From assembly GCF_001941865.1 (NCBI RefSeq), contig NZ_CP016162.1, positions 3,533,501 through 3,597,500 on the forward strand: a stretch of 64,000 nucleotides of DNA, read 5' to 3'. This DNA comes from Pseudomonas alcaliphila JAB1. Its GTDB lineage: Bacteria > Pseudomonadota > Gammaproteobacteria > Pseudomonadales > Pseudomonadaceae. This document shows positions 8,774 through 17,756 of this stretch, piece after piece. Position numbers and translations under genes: made by a program. Positions within the stretch are counted from its first letter, which is position 1. Each line of letters starts with the position of its first letter. The notes beneath the pieces were generated by a model. It had not been told where the DNA came from. It saw only the letters and a list, made by a program, of their open reading frames with translations, and ran no database searches.

Positions 8774-9766
8774 TTATGGGCTTTTTACTAACAGATCGCG
8801 CAACTTCTTCGCCAGCCGCTGCACCTGATCAGGCTCCAGTCGATATGCCCAGTCACTGCGCGCACTCACCTCTGCTGCGTTGAAACCTTCACGCTCGCCA
8901 AGCACCAACCAATACTGCTCACCCTGCTTGTACAACGCTCCTTCGAGCTTCTCCTCGGCAAAACCGCTGAGGCTGAACTGCAGCATCGGCGCCTGCATGA
9001 AACCTATCTGCGCCAATGGCGCGGCATCGGCGAACTGCAGGTTGGAGAAGACCAGGGCGACGCCATTGGCCGCACCCTCGAAGCTGAGTTTCTGTTCCTT
9101 GCGCAGCTCTGCGACAGCGAAGTTGTACTGCTGGGCATCGGCACGCGTCAGGGTAAGTTTCTCGCCATCGGCGTAGCGCAGCTCAAGGCGCGCGATGCGC
9201 GTGAAGGGAATGTCGCTGACACGCCGATCCAGCCAGTCCAGCTCACGCGTCGGCACCTGCAACTGCTGATCGATCAGCCAGACCTGATCCTCGCCGGCAC
9301 GACGCACCAGTTGCCCACTGCCTTGCTGAGAGGGATTACCCAAGCGCAGCCCCAGGTCGGGATGCCCGTCGAACTGCAGCTTCAGACGCAGCGCCTGCTC
9401 ATCGGCCGCGCCCTCCTCGGCCAAGCCCAAACGAGCATGCCACTGCGGGTTGGCGGTCTTGGCCTCCTGCGTGCGCGCCTCACGCAATGCCCGCAGCAGT
9501 TCGGCCAGCGCTTGCGGCGCCGCCGGGTAGTCGGCCTTGGCCGGCACCACCCAACCATCTTCACGCCGCTCGATACGTACCGAGGGCTGCCCCGGCTGCT
9601 CGATCTCCAGTGCCTGCAGCGTATTCAGATAGCCCTGCTCGGCTGCCAGCCAGGGCGCCGACTCGACTTGCGCCGTGCTCTGCTGCTGGCCGCGCTGCAC
9701 GGCCAGGTAACCCAGCACACAAAGCAGCACGATGATGATCAATGTGATCAGACCTTTACGTCCCAT
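8774..9766 (-). CDS. DUF4340 protein, auxiliary subunit of the Gld-like ABC exporter
   Basis: A 330-residue protein with one N-terminal membrane anchor ([19 protein letters not shown], residues 4-22) and a large periplasmic part matching DUF4340 (repeated beta modules such as [21 protein letters not shown] and [20 protein letters not shown] segments). ATG 9766 has a strong GAGGAG site. It is the last gene of the minus-strand operon 13412-8774. DUF4340 proteins regularly accompany GldG-like proteins, so a role as an accessory periplasmic component is inferred. The substrate is unknown. Confidence 0.82.
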   Translation of the reverse strand: MGRKGLITLIIIVLLCVLGYLAVQRGQQQSTAQVESAPWLAAEQGYLNTLQALEIEQPGQPSVRIERREDGWVVPAKADYPAAPQALAELLRALREARTQEAKTANPQWHARLGLAEEGAADEQALRLKLQFDGHPDLGLRLGNPSQQGSGQLVRRAGEDQVWLIDQQLQVPTRELDWLDRRVSDIPFTRIARLELRYADGEKLTLTRADAQQYNFAVAELRKEQKLSFEGAANGVALVFSNLQFADAAPLAQIGFMQAPMLQFSLSGFAEEKLEGALYKQGEQYWLVLGEREGFNAAEVSARSDWAYRLEPDQVQRLAKKLRDLLVKSP

Positions 9767-9862
9767 GATCTCCTCACAAGTGAATGACTATGCGCGTGGA
9801 TATCGCGTTTTACATCCACCGCAGCGGTGGATCGGTAAAGCATGATCCACGCATGTTCAGTA

Positions 9863-9909
9863 GTGGGAGGCGCTTCAGCGGCGACGGTCGCGACTGAAGC
9901 CCCTCCTAC
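9863..9909. repeat. REP-like hairpin between the GldG-like and DUF4340 genes
   Basis: The arms gtgggaggcgcttcagc and gactgaagcccctcctac form an imperfect stem in the 155-bp gap of the operon. A second small palindrome (catccaccgcagcggtggat) lies near 9813-9833. These may lower transcription of the distal DUF4340 gene. Confidence 0.6.
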
Positions 9910-9921
9910 AAGAGATAACCC

Positions 9922-11748
9922 TCACGCGCGGCGACGGCGCCGCCACAACCACAATGCCAACACGCCCAGGGTCAGCAACGCCGGCACCAGGGCGATGTTG
10001 ATGATCTTCAGCGTGCGGCCCAGCGCCTCGATATCGGCATTGAGCTGATAGCGCACATCGCGCAGCTCCTTGCGAATCTCCAGCTTCTGCTGGATGAAGC
10101 GCTGTAACGCGCCCTGCTGCTCCGGCGTCAGCTCCGGGTTTGGATCGTCGCTTTGCTGCAACGCCGCCAGTTGCTGCTCGGTCTCGGCCAGGCGTGCCTG
10201 CAGTGCCTGCTCCTTGTCACGGAAACGCTGTTCGGCGGCGCGCTGCAACTCCTCGACCACCACGAACGGCCGACTGAAACGGCCACGCGAACGCACGCTG
10301 ATCAGCGCCTCGGAGCCGGTCAGGTTGTCCAGCGCGTTGATGGTGAAGCTGCCGTTGTCCGCCCAGGGCTGCGGCATGCGCTGGCCGAAGAAGTCCTGCA
10401 CCTGCACCCACATGCGGTCGCTGAGGATGTCGGTATCGGCCACGGCAATGACGTTGATGATGTCCGCCTGCTTGAGGCCGTCCTTGCGTCCTTCGATGCC
10501 ATCGGGGAAGGCGCTCTGCGCCGGGCCATCGATGCGTGCGGCGATGGTGTAGCGCTCGCCGGTCGGTTCCAGTTCGCGGATCAGCTCCTCGGGGTTGCTG
10601 AGCATGGCGAAGCGCTGGGCGTCGAAGGGCATGGCGTATTCGGAGCTTTGCATCAGCGGGGTAAAGCGCGTTTTCGCCCCTTCCACCGGTTCGAGCATGC
10701 CGGCGGTGGCAACGGTGACGCTCTCCAGCCCGGCCGTGGCGATATCGGTCTGATCCAGCGCCTTGCGCGGCAAGCTCAGCCAGGCAGCGTGACGAACCGG
10801 ACGCTGGCCTTGACCACGGTTGACCGACATGGCGTAGGAGCCATCGCCAAGCACCTTGTCCGGCACCATGCGCAAGCCCCAGGCCTTGAACAGCGGCTCG
10901 ATGTTCGACGCCCGGTCCACCGCCACTTCACCCGGCATATCACCGGTGTCAGCCTCGGCATAGGGGTCAACGAACACCATCAGCTTGCCGCCGCGCAGCA
11001 CGAACTGGTCGATGGCGTACAGGGTCTGCTCGGGCAGATTCTTCGGATGCACCAGCCACAGCACCGAGACGCTCTCGGGAATCTGGTCGACATCGCTCTG
11101 GAGCTGCTCGATCTGGAACAACTGGCGCACCTGCTCCAGCACCATCCACGGCGGCGTCGGCTGCCGCGCCATCATGTCGAAACCGCCCGTCATCGGCAGC
11201 CCGGAGAGCACGCCAACCACCGGCAGCTCCGGCTTGGCCAGGGTCTGCACCAGGCGGCTCAGCTCGTATTCCAGATGTTCCTCCTGATCCAGGGCGAAGA
11301 ACGGGATCACCTGGGTGTCGTCCAGACCGTTGGTGCCAGCCAGGCCGAAGTAGATCGAGTCGCCGCCCTGCTGCAACGGGATGCCCTGCAGGCCGTACTG
11401 CGCGGCCTTGTCCTCGTCTTCGGAAAACGGCTCGGGGTCGATGATATGCAGGCGGATCTTGCCGCCGGCCTGGGCCTGGTAGGCCTTGAGCATCTCCTCC
11501 ACGCGCTGGGCGTAGGTACGCAGCGCCGGCAGGTTCTTGGCCACCTTGTCCGAATAGAAGAAGTACAGGTTGATCGGCTCGTCCAGCTCGGCAAGGATCT
11601 GCTTGGTGCCGTCGGAGATGGTGTAGAGCTTCTGCTCGGTCAGGTCCAGGCGCGCACCGCCCAGGCCAAGGCCGGCCAGCAGGTTGAAGGCGAGAAAGGC
11701 CGCCGCGATCAGCAGCAACCCGGCGCCGGAATAGATCAGCTTTTTCAT
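9922..11748 (-). CDS. GldG-like ABC-type transport auxiliary protein
   Basis: A 608-residue protein with transmembrane helices at both ends (SGAGLLLIAAAFLAFNLLAGLGLG near 7-30; IINIALVPALLTLGVLALWLWRRRRR at the C-terminus) and a large periplasmic region between them. That region carries the GldG/ABC_transp_aux signature (LYTISDGTKQILAELDEPINLYFFYSDK; VLWLVHPKNLPEQTLYAIDQFVLRGGKLMVFVDP). A coiled coil rich in Glu and Gln (about 505-560) precedes the last helix. It follows the permease gene by 12 bp. In Bacteroidetes relatives serve gliding; here the role is unknown and probably export or envelope related. Confidence 0.87.
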   Translation of the reverse strand: MKKLIYSGAGLLLIAAAFLAFNLLAGLGLGGARLDLTEQKLYTISDGTKQILAELDEPINLYFFYSDKVAKNLPALRTYAQRVEEMLKAYQAQAGGKIRLHIIDPEPFSEDEDKAAQYGLQGIPLQQGGDSIYFGLAGTNGLDDTQVIPFFALDQEEHLEYELSRLVQTLAKPELPVVGVLSGLPMTGGFDMMARQPTPPWMVLEQVRQLFQIEQLQSDVDQIPESVSVLWLVHPKNLPEQTLYAIDQFVLRGGKLMVFVDPYAEADTGDMPGEVAVDRASNIEPLFKAWGLRMVPDKVLGDGSYAMSVNRGQGQRPVRHAAWLSLPRKALDQTDIATAGLESVTVATAGMLEPVEGAKTRFTPLMQSSEYAMPFDAQRFAMLSNPEELIRELEPTGERYTIAARIDGPAQSAFPDGIEGRKDGLKQADIINVIAVADTDILSDRMWVQVQDFFGQRMPQPWADNGSFTINALDNLTGSEALISVRSRGRFSRPFVVVEELQRAAEQRFRDKEQALQARLAETEQQLAALQQSDDPNPELTPEQQGALQRFIQQKLEIRKELRDVRYQLNADIEALGRTLKIINIALVPALLTLGVLALWLWRRRRRA

Positions 11749-11760
11749 GGGCGCATTCCT

Positions 11761-12488
<728 letters not shown>

Positions 12489-12492
<4 letters not shown>

Positions 12493-13412
12493 GGCTGCTC
12501 TCCCCGGGTCAGCGTGCGGAACACTTCATCCAGGCGACCGCGTTCCACGTTGAGTTCCTTGACCTTCCAGCCGCGCTCGGCAATCAGCGCATTGACCTGC
12601 GGGAAGATCACCTCACCCGGCTGCGCCAGCACGCTCAGGCTGTGCTCGCGGGCGTTTTCCTCGACACCGGCGACGCGCGGCAGCGCCGCGAGGGCTGCCT
12701 GATCCAGCGCTTCATCGGCCACCAGCGTCACCGCCTGGTGGTAGCGCGAACGGCTTTCCAGTTCCAGCGGCGTGCCATCGGCCAGCAGCCGGCCCTGGGC
12801 GATCACCACCGCGCGCGTGCACAGCGCCGTGACCTCTTCGAGGATATGGGTAGAAATGATCACGATCTTGTCGCGCGCCAGCCCCTGAATGAGCTGACGC
12901 ACCTGATGCTTCTGGTTGGGGTCGAGGCCGTCGGTGGGCTCGTCGAGGATCAGCACACGCGGATCATGCAAAATCGCCTGAGCCAGGCCAACGCGGCGCT
13001 TGAAGCCCTTGGACAGCGTCTCGATGCTCTGCTCCAGCACCTTGTCCAGCTCCACCTGCTCCACGGAGCGCTGCACGCGCAGCGCCTTCTCTGCACCGCG
13101 AAAACCGCGCACCTCGGCGATAAATTCAAGAAAGCCACGCACCGTCATATCGCCGTAGCACGGCGCGCCTTCCGGCAGATAACCGATCTGCCGCTGGGCC
13201 TTGAGAGTCTGGGTCTGGATATCGCAACCGAGGATGCTCGCCGTACCGGAGGTCGGCGCGAGAAAGCCGGTGAGCATTTTCATGGTGGTGGATTTGCCGG
13301 CCCCGTTGGGGCCGAGAAAGCCCAGCACTTCCCCTGGCTGGACCTGGAACGACAAGTCATCGACTGCCGTGTGCTGCGCAAAACGCTTGGTCAGGTTTCT
13401 TATATCGATCAT
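12489..13412 (-). CDS. ABC transporter ATP-binding protein (GldA-like)
   Basis: A 307-residue cytoplasmic ATPase. Walker A is GPNGAGKST near residue 34, the Q-loop region is GYLPEGAPCYGDMTV, the ABC signature is LSKGFKRRVGLAQ, Walker B is VLILDEPTDGLDP and the switch His is in IISTHILEEV. The C-terminal 80 residues are the extension found in ABC-2 drug or polysaccharide-type ATPases. It is first in the minus-strand operon ATPase-permease-GldG-DUF4340. The promoter should lie in 13413-13600. Confidence 0.92.
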
Positions 13413-13892
13413 GGCCTCTCACCGTCGCGAATGGCCTGCGCTCAGCGAAACCATCGCGAGAGCGCAGGCCGCAAGAACGCCGGGCACGAACACAAGCACG
13501 CGCCCGGACGAGGGCAAGACCGTAGCAAAACTGAAAAGTTCAGTCAGCAGGTTGCAACAAGCAGTAAAAGGAATATAGCTTCAGCGAATGGACAGCTTCA
13601 TACCGAAGCTCAACGCCTCATGCGAAGCGCCGTATTGCCGATGGGTAACTCAGCTAATGGCTTGGGCGCTCATACTCCTAGCACGCGGATCATAAAGCGT
13701 GTTCTGGCTATTTTTTGAGCAACCGTAACGAATGAGACAAAAGAGGAAGTCAAGCGAATACGTCCAAGGATCAGGAGCTGGCTGGTAATGCCATGATTTC
13801 AAAAAGAATTTTCCAGGGTGGTTATGACGATGGTGCGGAGTTAGATGGAAGGCTCTACTATCGGATTAGTACCGCTTTCCATCTAATCACTG
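13413..13892. other. Intergenic region at the left edge of the cassette cluster
   Basis: No supported gene. 13413-13560 is GC-rich and should hold the ABC operon promoter. Composition turns AT-richer from about 13560. A 10-bp perfect inverted repeat (TTAGATGGAA 13841-13850, TTCCATCTAA 13877-13886) ends 5 bp before GTTATAG (13892-13898), which is the expected left core site of cassette 1. This could be the remnant of an attC or attI site. No integrase reading frame or recognisable integrase motif is seen on either strand. Confidence 0.5.
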
Positions 13893-13914
13893 TTATAGGA
13901 ATCGCTCTATCTCT

Positions 13915-14298
13915 ATGCACAACGCAATAAAAAAATATGCACCAATACTTTTCCTAAGCACAGCCACCGTGTCGGGTTTAAATTATTTTGAGTATCAAGC
14001 CATCATTCAAATCTCCCAAGCACAAACTGGCACCATCCCAACAAATCTGACTTCAGAAATTATTATCACAATTGCATTTCATCTTATTGCCCTATCAGTG
14101 TTGCCATTAGCCCTGTCTGCAAAAAATAGAACGCTTACCGCTTACGTGGCTCTGATCATCCTGGGCGGAATTTATATAACCTATATGACTGGAATAAATG
14201 CGGCGGGACCAGCAATAACCATTATCGCTTTTTGCTATTTGGCCTTTTACGGCTACTCAAAGGCCAAAAGCATTTACAGCTACTACCGAACCAAATAG
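13915..14298 (+). CDS. Cassette 1: small polytopic membrane protein
   Basis: A 127-residue hydrophobic protein with about four predicted membrane helices (APILFLSTATVSGLNYF; IIITIAFHLIALSVLPLAL; AYVALIILGGIYITYMTGI; AITIIAFCYLAFYGYSKA) and a basic C-terminus SYYRTK. No family is recognised. It starts 22 bp inside cassette 1 and stops 17 bp before attC1, the normal cassette layout. Codon use is AT-rich compared with its neighbours, as expected for captured DNA. A ribosome binding site (AGGA at about 13897-13900) is present but distant. Unknown cassette membrane proteins of this size are common; no function is assigned. Confidence 0.65.
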   Translation: MHNAIKKYAPILFLSTATVSGLNYFEYQAIIQISQAQTGTIPTNLTSEIIITIAFHLIALSVLPLALSAKNRTLTAYVALIILGGIYITYMTGINAAGPAITIIAFCYLAFYGYSKAKSIYSYYRTK

Positions 14299-14314
14299 AA
14301 AACGTGTTGTTTTC

Positions 14315-14390
14315 CTATAACAACTGGTTCAAACCGTTCGCTGCGCTCACTGGGACGGGCTAAAGCCCGCCCCTTAACCAAACGTTATGC
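14315..14390 (+). other. attC1 recombination site (76 bp)
   Basis: R'' CTATAAC (14315-14321) and R' GTTATGC (14384-14390). The inner boxes TGGTTCAA and TTAACCA pair with one extrahelical C, the hallmark that sets strand polarity for the integrase. The centre holds a GGGACGGGCTAAAGCCCGCCCC hairpin, described here by its arms GGGCT and AGCCC. It is nearly identical to attC2 and attC3. Confidence 0.92.
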
Positions 14391-14414
14391 AGCACAGAAG
14401 GAATTACGTCGTAT

Positions 14415-14885
14415 ATGGAATCGCTGCTAAGCATTTACATTGAGTTTGTTGCCAAGATTTTACGCAGACTCCACGTAACCGTAGGTATCTCAGGCATATC
14501 GGTTGGGTTTCAAGAAGAAGCACAGCAAAGCTTAGATCAGCGCGTCGCAAAACTTGATGCGGCGAGGGCTAATTTGGTTGATGGCATCCAAGCAATTGAC
14601 CAACTCATGGCCGAAGCCCAGAAGAACAAAACAGAAATTGCCGAAGCGGCCCAACAAATCTCGCGCCTAAAAGCCGACAAGCAGACTCTCGCCGAAGAGC
14701 TCAGCGCTATAAAGTCTGTGGTTACTGCGGATGTTGACGCATTTCGAAAAATTGCGGGTGTTCCAACAGTGGGTGATATACGGCGCGAACGTCTTATAGG
14801 CTTCGCGAGTGGAATCATCGCATCACTAATAGCATCAGCTCTAATCTATGGCACAACTAAATTTTTCCAGAGTTTTGGGGCATGA
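14415..14885 (+). CDS. Cassette 2: coiled-coil protein with C-terminal membrane anchor
   Basis: A 156-residue protein. Residues about 36-112 form a long heptad-rich coiled coil (QRVAKLDAARANLVDGI; EIAEAAQQISRLKADKQ; LAEELSAIKSVVTADV). Residues 127-147 are a single membrane helix (LIGFASGIIASLIASALIYGT) near the C-terminus, giving a tail-anchored topology with the coiled coil probably in the cytoplasm. No family is recognised. It begins 30 bp inside the cassette and ends 9 bp before attC2. Tail-anchored coiled-coil proteins can act as membrane effectors or sensors in defence systems, but nothing here proves that. Confidence 0.65.
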   Translation: MESLLSIYIEFVAKILRRLHVTVGISGISVGFQEEAQQSLDQRVAKLDAARANLVDGIQAIDQLMAEAQKNKTEIAEAAQQISRLKADKQTLAEELSAIKSVVTADVDAFRKIAGVPTVGDIRRERLIGFASGIIASLIASALIYGTTKFFQSFGA

Positions 14886-14894
14886 GTGTAAGCC

Positions 14895-14969
14895 GCATAA
14901 CAACTGGTTCAAATCGCTCGCTTCGCTCACTGGGACGGGCTAAAGCCCGCCCCTAACCAAACGTTATAT
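14895..14969 (+). other. attC2 recombination site (75 bp)
   Basis: R'' GCATAAC (14895-14901) and R' GTTATAT (14963-14969), with the same inner boxes TGGTTCAA/TAACCA and extrahelical C as attC1. The R'' box is the exact complement of GTTATGC at the start of cassette 2, proving the boundaries of this cassette. Confidence 0.92.
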
Positions 14970-15024
14970 GCAGAAATCTACCGTCATAGAAAACTTAAAT
15001 GACTGATCGTCATCAGGAACATCA

Positions 15025-15600
15025 ATGAACATAGAAGAAACACTTAGCGAAGTGAAGGAAATCAATTACACAACCTGGGAATCAGAGACAATAGTCATTA
15101 TCTCCACTGCTTTCGCAGTAGCATCTTCAATCTTAACCGGCGTTATATTCCGCATCTGGCCACCGACACTCAACCCCCTCTTTTCCCCAGAAAATTTGGC
15201 ACTTGCACTCTACACATTAGCTAGTGCCGGGTTAATTATATATATCGGCCTGCAATCCAGAAGAAGAGCATTATTAAACAAATTGCCATCCATAGATATA
15301 ATAAAGCTCTGCAATCTTGTTAAGCTGTGCAGCATGCATGGCCAACAGGGTTACTCTGGAAACTGGCATACCACATCCACCGCATTTAACCAGCGCGCAA
15401 TGGAGTCGCTATTTTCGCAGGGAATTTCACAAATTATCCCCGCGCACGATTATTTCTCTTACATGCTCTCAGAACGACTTATAGTCATTGAATCAATTAC
15501 AGACAAAGGCTCAGACAAAAACCTAAACATTTTGTCAATTGCCATTTCAAAAAAAGCGCTAAAGCGCATAGAAATCTATGAAAAATCAAAGAATTGGTGA
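15025..15600 (+). CDS. Cassette 3: two-helix membrane protein with cytoplasmic domain
   Basis: A 191-residue protein. Two hydrophobic helices lie near residues 22-45 (TIVIISTAFAVASSILTGVIF) and 58-77 (LALALYTLASAGLIIYIGL). They are followed by a positively charged stop (QSRRRALLNK) and a soluble domain of about 110 residues ending in KKALKRIEIYEKSKNW. No family is recognised. The architecture recalls small two-helix proteins of phage-defence or surface-sensing type, but this is only an analogy. AT-rich codon use contrasts with the chromosome. The gene lies 61 bp inside cassette 3. Confidence 0.65.
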   Translation: MNIEETLSEVKEINYTTWESETIVIISTAFAVASSILTGVIFRIWPPTLNPLFSPENLALALYTLASAGLIIYIGLQSRRRALLNKLPSIDIIKLCNLVKLCSMHGQQGYSGNWHTTSTAFNQRAMESLFSQGISQIIPAHDYFSYMLSERLIVIESITDKGSDKNLNILSIAISKKALKRIEIYEKSKNW

Positions 15601-15627
15601 ATGGGTTACACGCACCGATGTGTCTGC

Positions 15628-15703
15628 ATATAACAATCGGTTCAAATCGCTCGCTGCGCTCACTGGGACGGGCTAAAGCCCGCCCCTTAACCAAACGTTA
15701 GAA
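15628..15703 (+). other. attC3 recombination site (76 bp)
   Basis: R'' ATATAAC (15628-15634) and R' GTTAGAA (15697-15703). The core is nearly identical to attC1 and attC2 (spacer AATCGG instead of AACTGG). R'' complements GTTATAT at the left end of cassette 3. Confidence 0.92.
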
Positions 15704-15712
15704 CTCATAAAT

Positions 15713-16741
15713 ATGAATCCGTCAGTACCGACATGGCAGTTATTTGAAGATCTCGCTCGCCGCATCTTGGAGGCGAACAACTTTAGCGTCACGAAAAACA
15801 ACATCAGGGGGGATAGGGGGTTTGACCTACTGGCTGACTTTGGAAATGAGCGCTGGGCAATTGAGATTAAGTACTACCGCACGGCGCGCGCTCAGCCTTC
15901 CCTCATTGATGCTGCTGCTGTCCGCGTGGCGAGTAATGGGGTAGCCGCACGGGTTCAAAAAGGGATGCTAATAGTTTCTTGCATTCTTCCAGCAGAGCTA
16001 AGAGAGTCACTTGAGCAAAAATTCAGTATCACCTTTGTAGATCAGGTTGATCTGAGAGTCTGGTGCAATTCACATCCCGAACTTGCGGAGGAATTGGATG
16101 CGTTGTTAGAGGCTAGCCCAAGCGAGCCTCAGGCGACACGGCTAACACGTGATGATCCAATGCGAAGCAGTAAACCCCTTGGGGGCGTACCATCTCAAGT
16201 TCGCGACACGAGAGGAACTGAACTATGTCAGGAACTCAAAAGCATTAAAAAGGGAAAGGTGTCCTGGGCACAGTACGAAAAGGTATGCGAAAAAATTCTC
16301 AAGTACCTCTTCCCGAACGATCTTCATGGCTGGCATTCTCAAAAGCGAACCGATGACGGACTAAATCGCTACGACTATGTATGTCGAGTGAGGCCGACTA
16401 CCGAGTTCTGGAAATTTGTCATCGACCACCTCGATAGTCGTTATGTGCTTTTCGAGTTCAAGAACTATTCTGGAAGAATAAAACAAGGGCAAATCCTCAC
16501 CACTGAGAAGTACCTTTTGGAACGCGGTCTCCGGCGCATGGCAATTATCATGACCAGAGTCGGTGCAGAGCCTCATGCGGTTGCAATGACACAGGGAGCC
16601 ATGCGCGAACAGGGCAAGCTGATGCTTATCGTAAACGACGAGAAGGTATGCGATATGCTTCACATGAAGGAGCGCGGCGAAGACCCCACAGACTGCCTTT
16701 TTGAAATTGCCGATAACTTCTTGCTGACACTGCCCAGATGA
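15713..16741 (+). CDS. Cassette 4: protein with two PD-(D/E)XK (Mrr-like) nuclease domains
   Basis: A 342-residue protein. The N-terminal domain (about 8-125) starts WQLFEDLARRILEANNFSV and carries GDRGFDLLADFGNERWAIEIKYYR, a D...ExK active-site pattern of Mrr-type restriction endonucleases. After a Pro/Ser-rich linker (about 128-165), a second domain starts WAQYEKVCEKILKYLFP and carries NRYDYVCRVRP...YVLFEFKNYSG, again D...E-F-K. Both halves end in strand-helix units (KGMLIVSCIL; RRMAIIMTRVGAEP). A role in degrading foreign or modified DNA is inferred from the family; no methyltransferase or ATPase partner is present. The stop lies 1 bp before the attC4 R'' box. Confidence 0.72.
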   Translation: MNPSVPTWQLFEDLARRILEANNFSVTKNNIRGDRGFDLLADFGNERWAIEIKYYRTARAQPSLIDAAAVRVASNGVAARVQKGMLIVSCILPAELRESLEQKFSITFVDQVDLRVWCNSHPELAEELDALLEASPSEPQATRLTRDDPMRSSKPLGGVPSQVRDTRGTELCQELKSIKKGKVSWAQYEKVCEKILKYLFPNDLHGWHSQKRTDDGLNRYDYVCRVRPTTEFWKFVIDHLDSRYVLFEFKNYSGRIKQGQILTTEKYLLERGLRRMAIIMTRVGAEPHAVAMTQGAMREQGKLMLIVNDEKVCDMLHMKERGEDPTDCLFEIADNFLLTLPR

Positions 16742-16742
16742 G

Positions 16743-16814
16743 TTCTAACTACTCATTCCAGCGGATCGTCAAAATGCTGCGCATTTTGCCGTTCGCTGAA
16801 TTCAAACGTTAGCT
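16743..16814 (+). other. attC4 recombination site (72 bp, different family)
   Basis: R'' TTCTAAC (16743-16749) and R' GTTAGCT (16808-16814). The arms TCATTCCAGCG and CGCTGAATTCA pair with small mismatches, and the apex is CAAAATGC/GCATTTTG. Its sequence is unrelated to attC1-3, so this cassette came from another integron pool. R'' complements GTTAGAA at the left end of cassette 4. Confidence 0.85.
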
Positions 16815-16848
16815 GCCCTCCGAATTAAACCATGCGCAAGGATGAGAG

Positions 16849-17756
16849 ATGCCGCCTAGGACAAATGAATTTCAGAAGCTGGTGAAAATAATAAATAAGC
16901 ATTTGGCACCAGCTGATGCAAAAATAACGGAATCAGCAATGATCTTTGATCGTGAGGCCGGTATAAATCGTGAAGTAGACATTCTAATTGAAACAAATGT
17001 CTTAAATTGCAATATAAAAATAGGTGTAGAGTGCACCACTACATCTAGAAAGCTAGATATAAAAAAAATTGAAGAATTAAAAGAAAAGCATAGAAGACTC
17101 GGAATTAATCAGAGCGTAGTAGTGGCAAAAAACGGATTTTCACAGACAGCAAGAAACTATGCAGAGATTAACAGCATTAAACTTCTTTCATTTAGCGCAG
17201 CTAAAAGAAAGGATTGGCTGCCTTTATTTGAGCACTTAAGGAGCCCTTACGTTTACGGCAGGACATACTTCATTAAATCAGCATCATTGAAGTACAGGCC
17301 AGAGACAACAGACGAAGGGTTTGACATGGATACAGAAACCACTGTGCTATTCCAAGGTAAAGAGCTAGCAGTTTTGGATTTCTGCAATCAACTATTTAGT
17401 GAAAGCCAAATAAGTAGAATTGCACACAAAGAGCTCAAAGAGAACGAGGAGAACGGCCAAGATCCTTGGGTTAGCGTTGGATTTTCTCTCGAAGAAAAAT
17501 ATGAATTCAAAAATAAAACGAAAAAAAATCGCATCCTATAGAAATAGAAATGACATATGGCTACATTTCTAATTACCAAAAACTAGGCACAGAACAATTA
17601 GCATATGATGATCAATATGTTTTAGTTGGGAATACATCTTGCACTGATGAGAACAAACTTGCGCAGGCAGTATTTAGCGTAAAGAATGGAGCATTAAATG
17701 GGACTATTGAGTTTAACTCCTCGCTAATCCCCAAACCTCCAGCTTCGGGCAGCTAA
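16849..17756 (+). pseudogene. Cassette 5: Mrr-like restriction-endonuclease-fold protein, frameshifted at an A8 run
   Basis: The first frame (16849-17541, 230 residues) has a restriction-endonuclease-like N-terminal domain: REVDILIET (Asp), IKIGVECTTTSRKLDIKKIEELK and VVVAKNGFSQTARNYAE...IKLLSF. This matches the Mrr-like 'IEVKdhkrpvDI...GFskaA' pattern, but the usual ExK lysine is Thr. The frame ends at a TAG just after eight adenines (17521-17528). A shift to the -1 frame there continues through KSHPIEIEMTYGYISNYQK to a TAA at 17754-17756 that overlaps the attC R'' box, exactly where a cassette gene should end. It could be a broken gene, a sequencing error in the homopolymer, or programmed slippage. 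The 68-residue downstream frame (17550-17756) has no ribosome binding site of its own. Confidence 0.6.

Noticed and set aside
13413..13892. Search for an integrase gene or remnant beside the cassettes
   Set aside because: No tyrosine-recombinase motif (R...HxxR...Y) or IntI-specific patch could be read in any frame of either flank.
13793..13930. 45-residue reading frame (MISKRIFQGGYDDGAELDG... ending SLCTTQ) overlapping the start of the first cassette gene
   Set aside because: It runs across the cassette junction at 13892/13893, so its two parts had different origins. The ribosome binding site is 15 bases away. It could be a truncated host gene end, but support is too thin.
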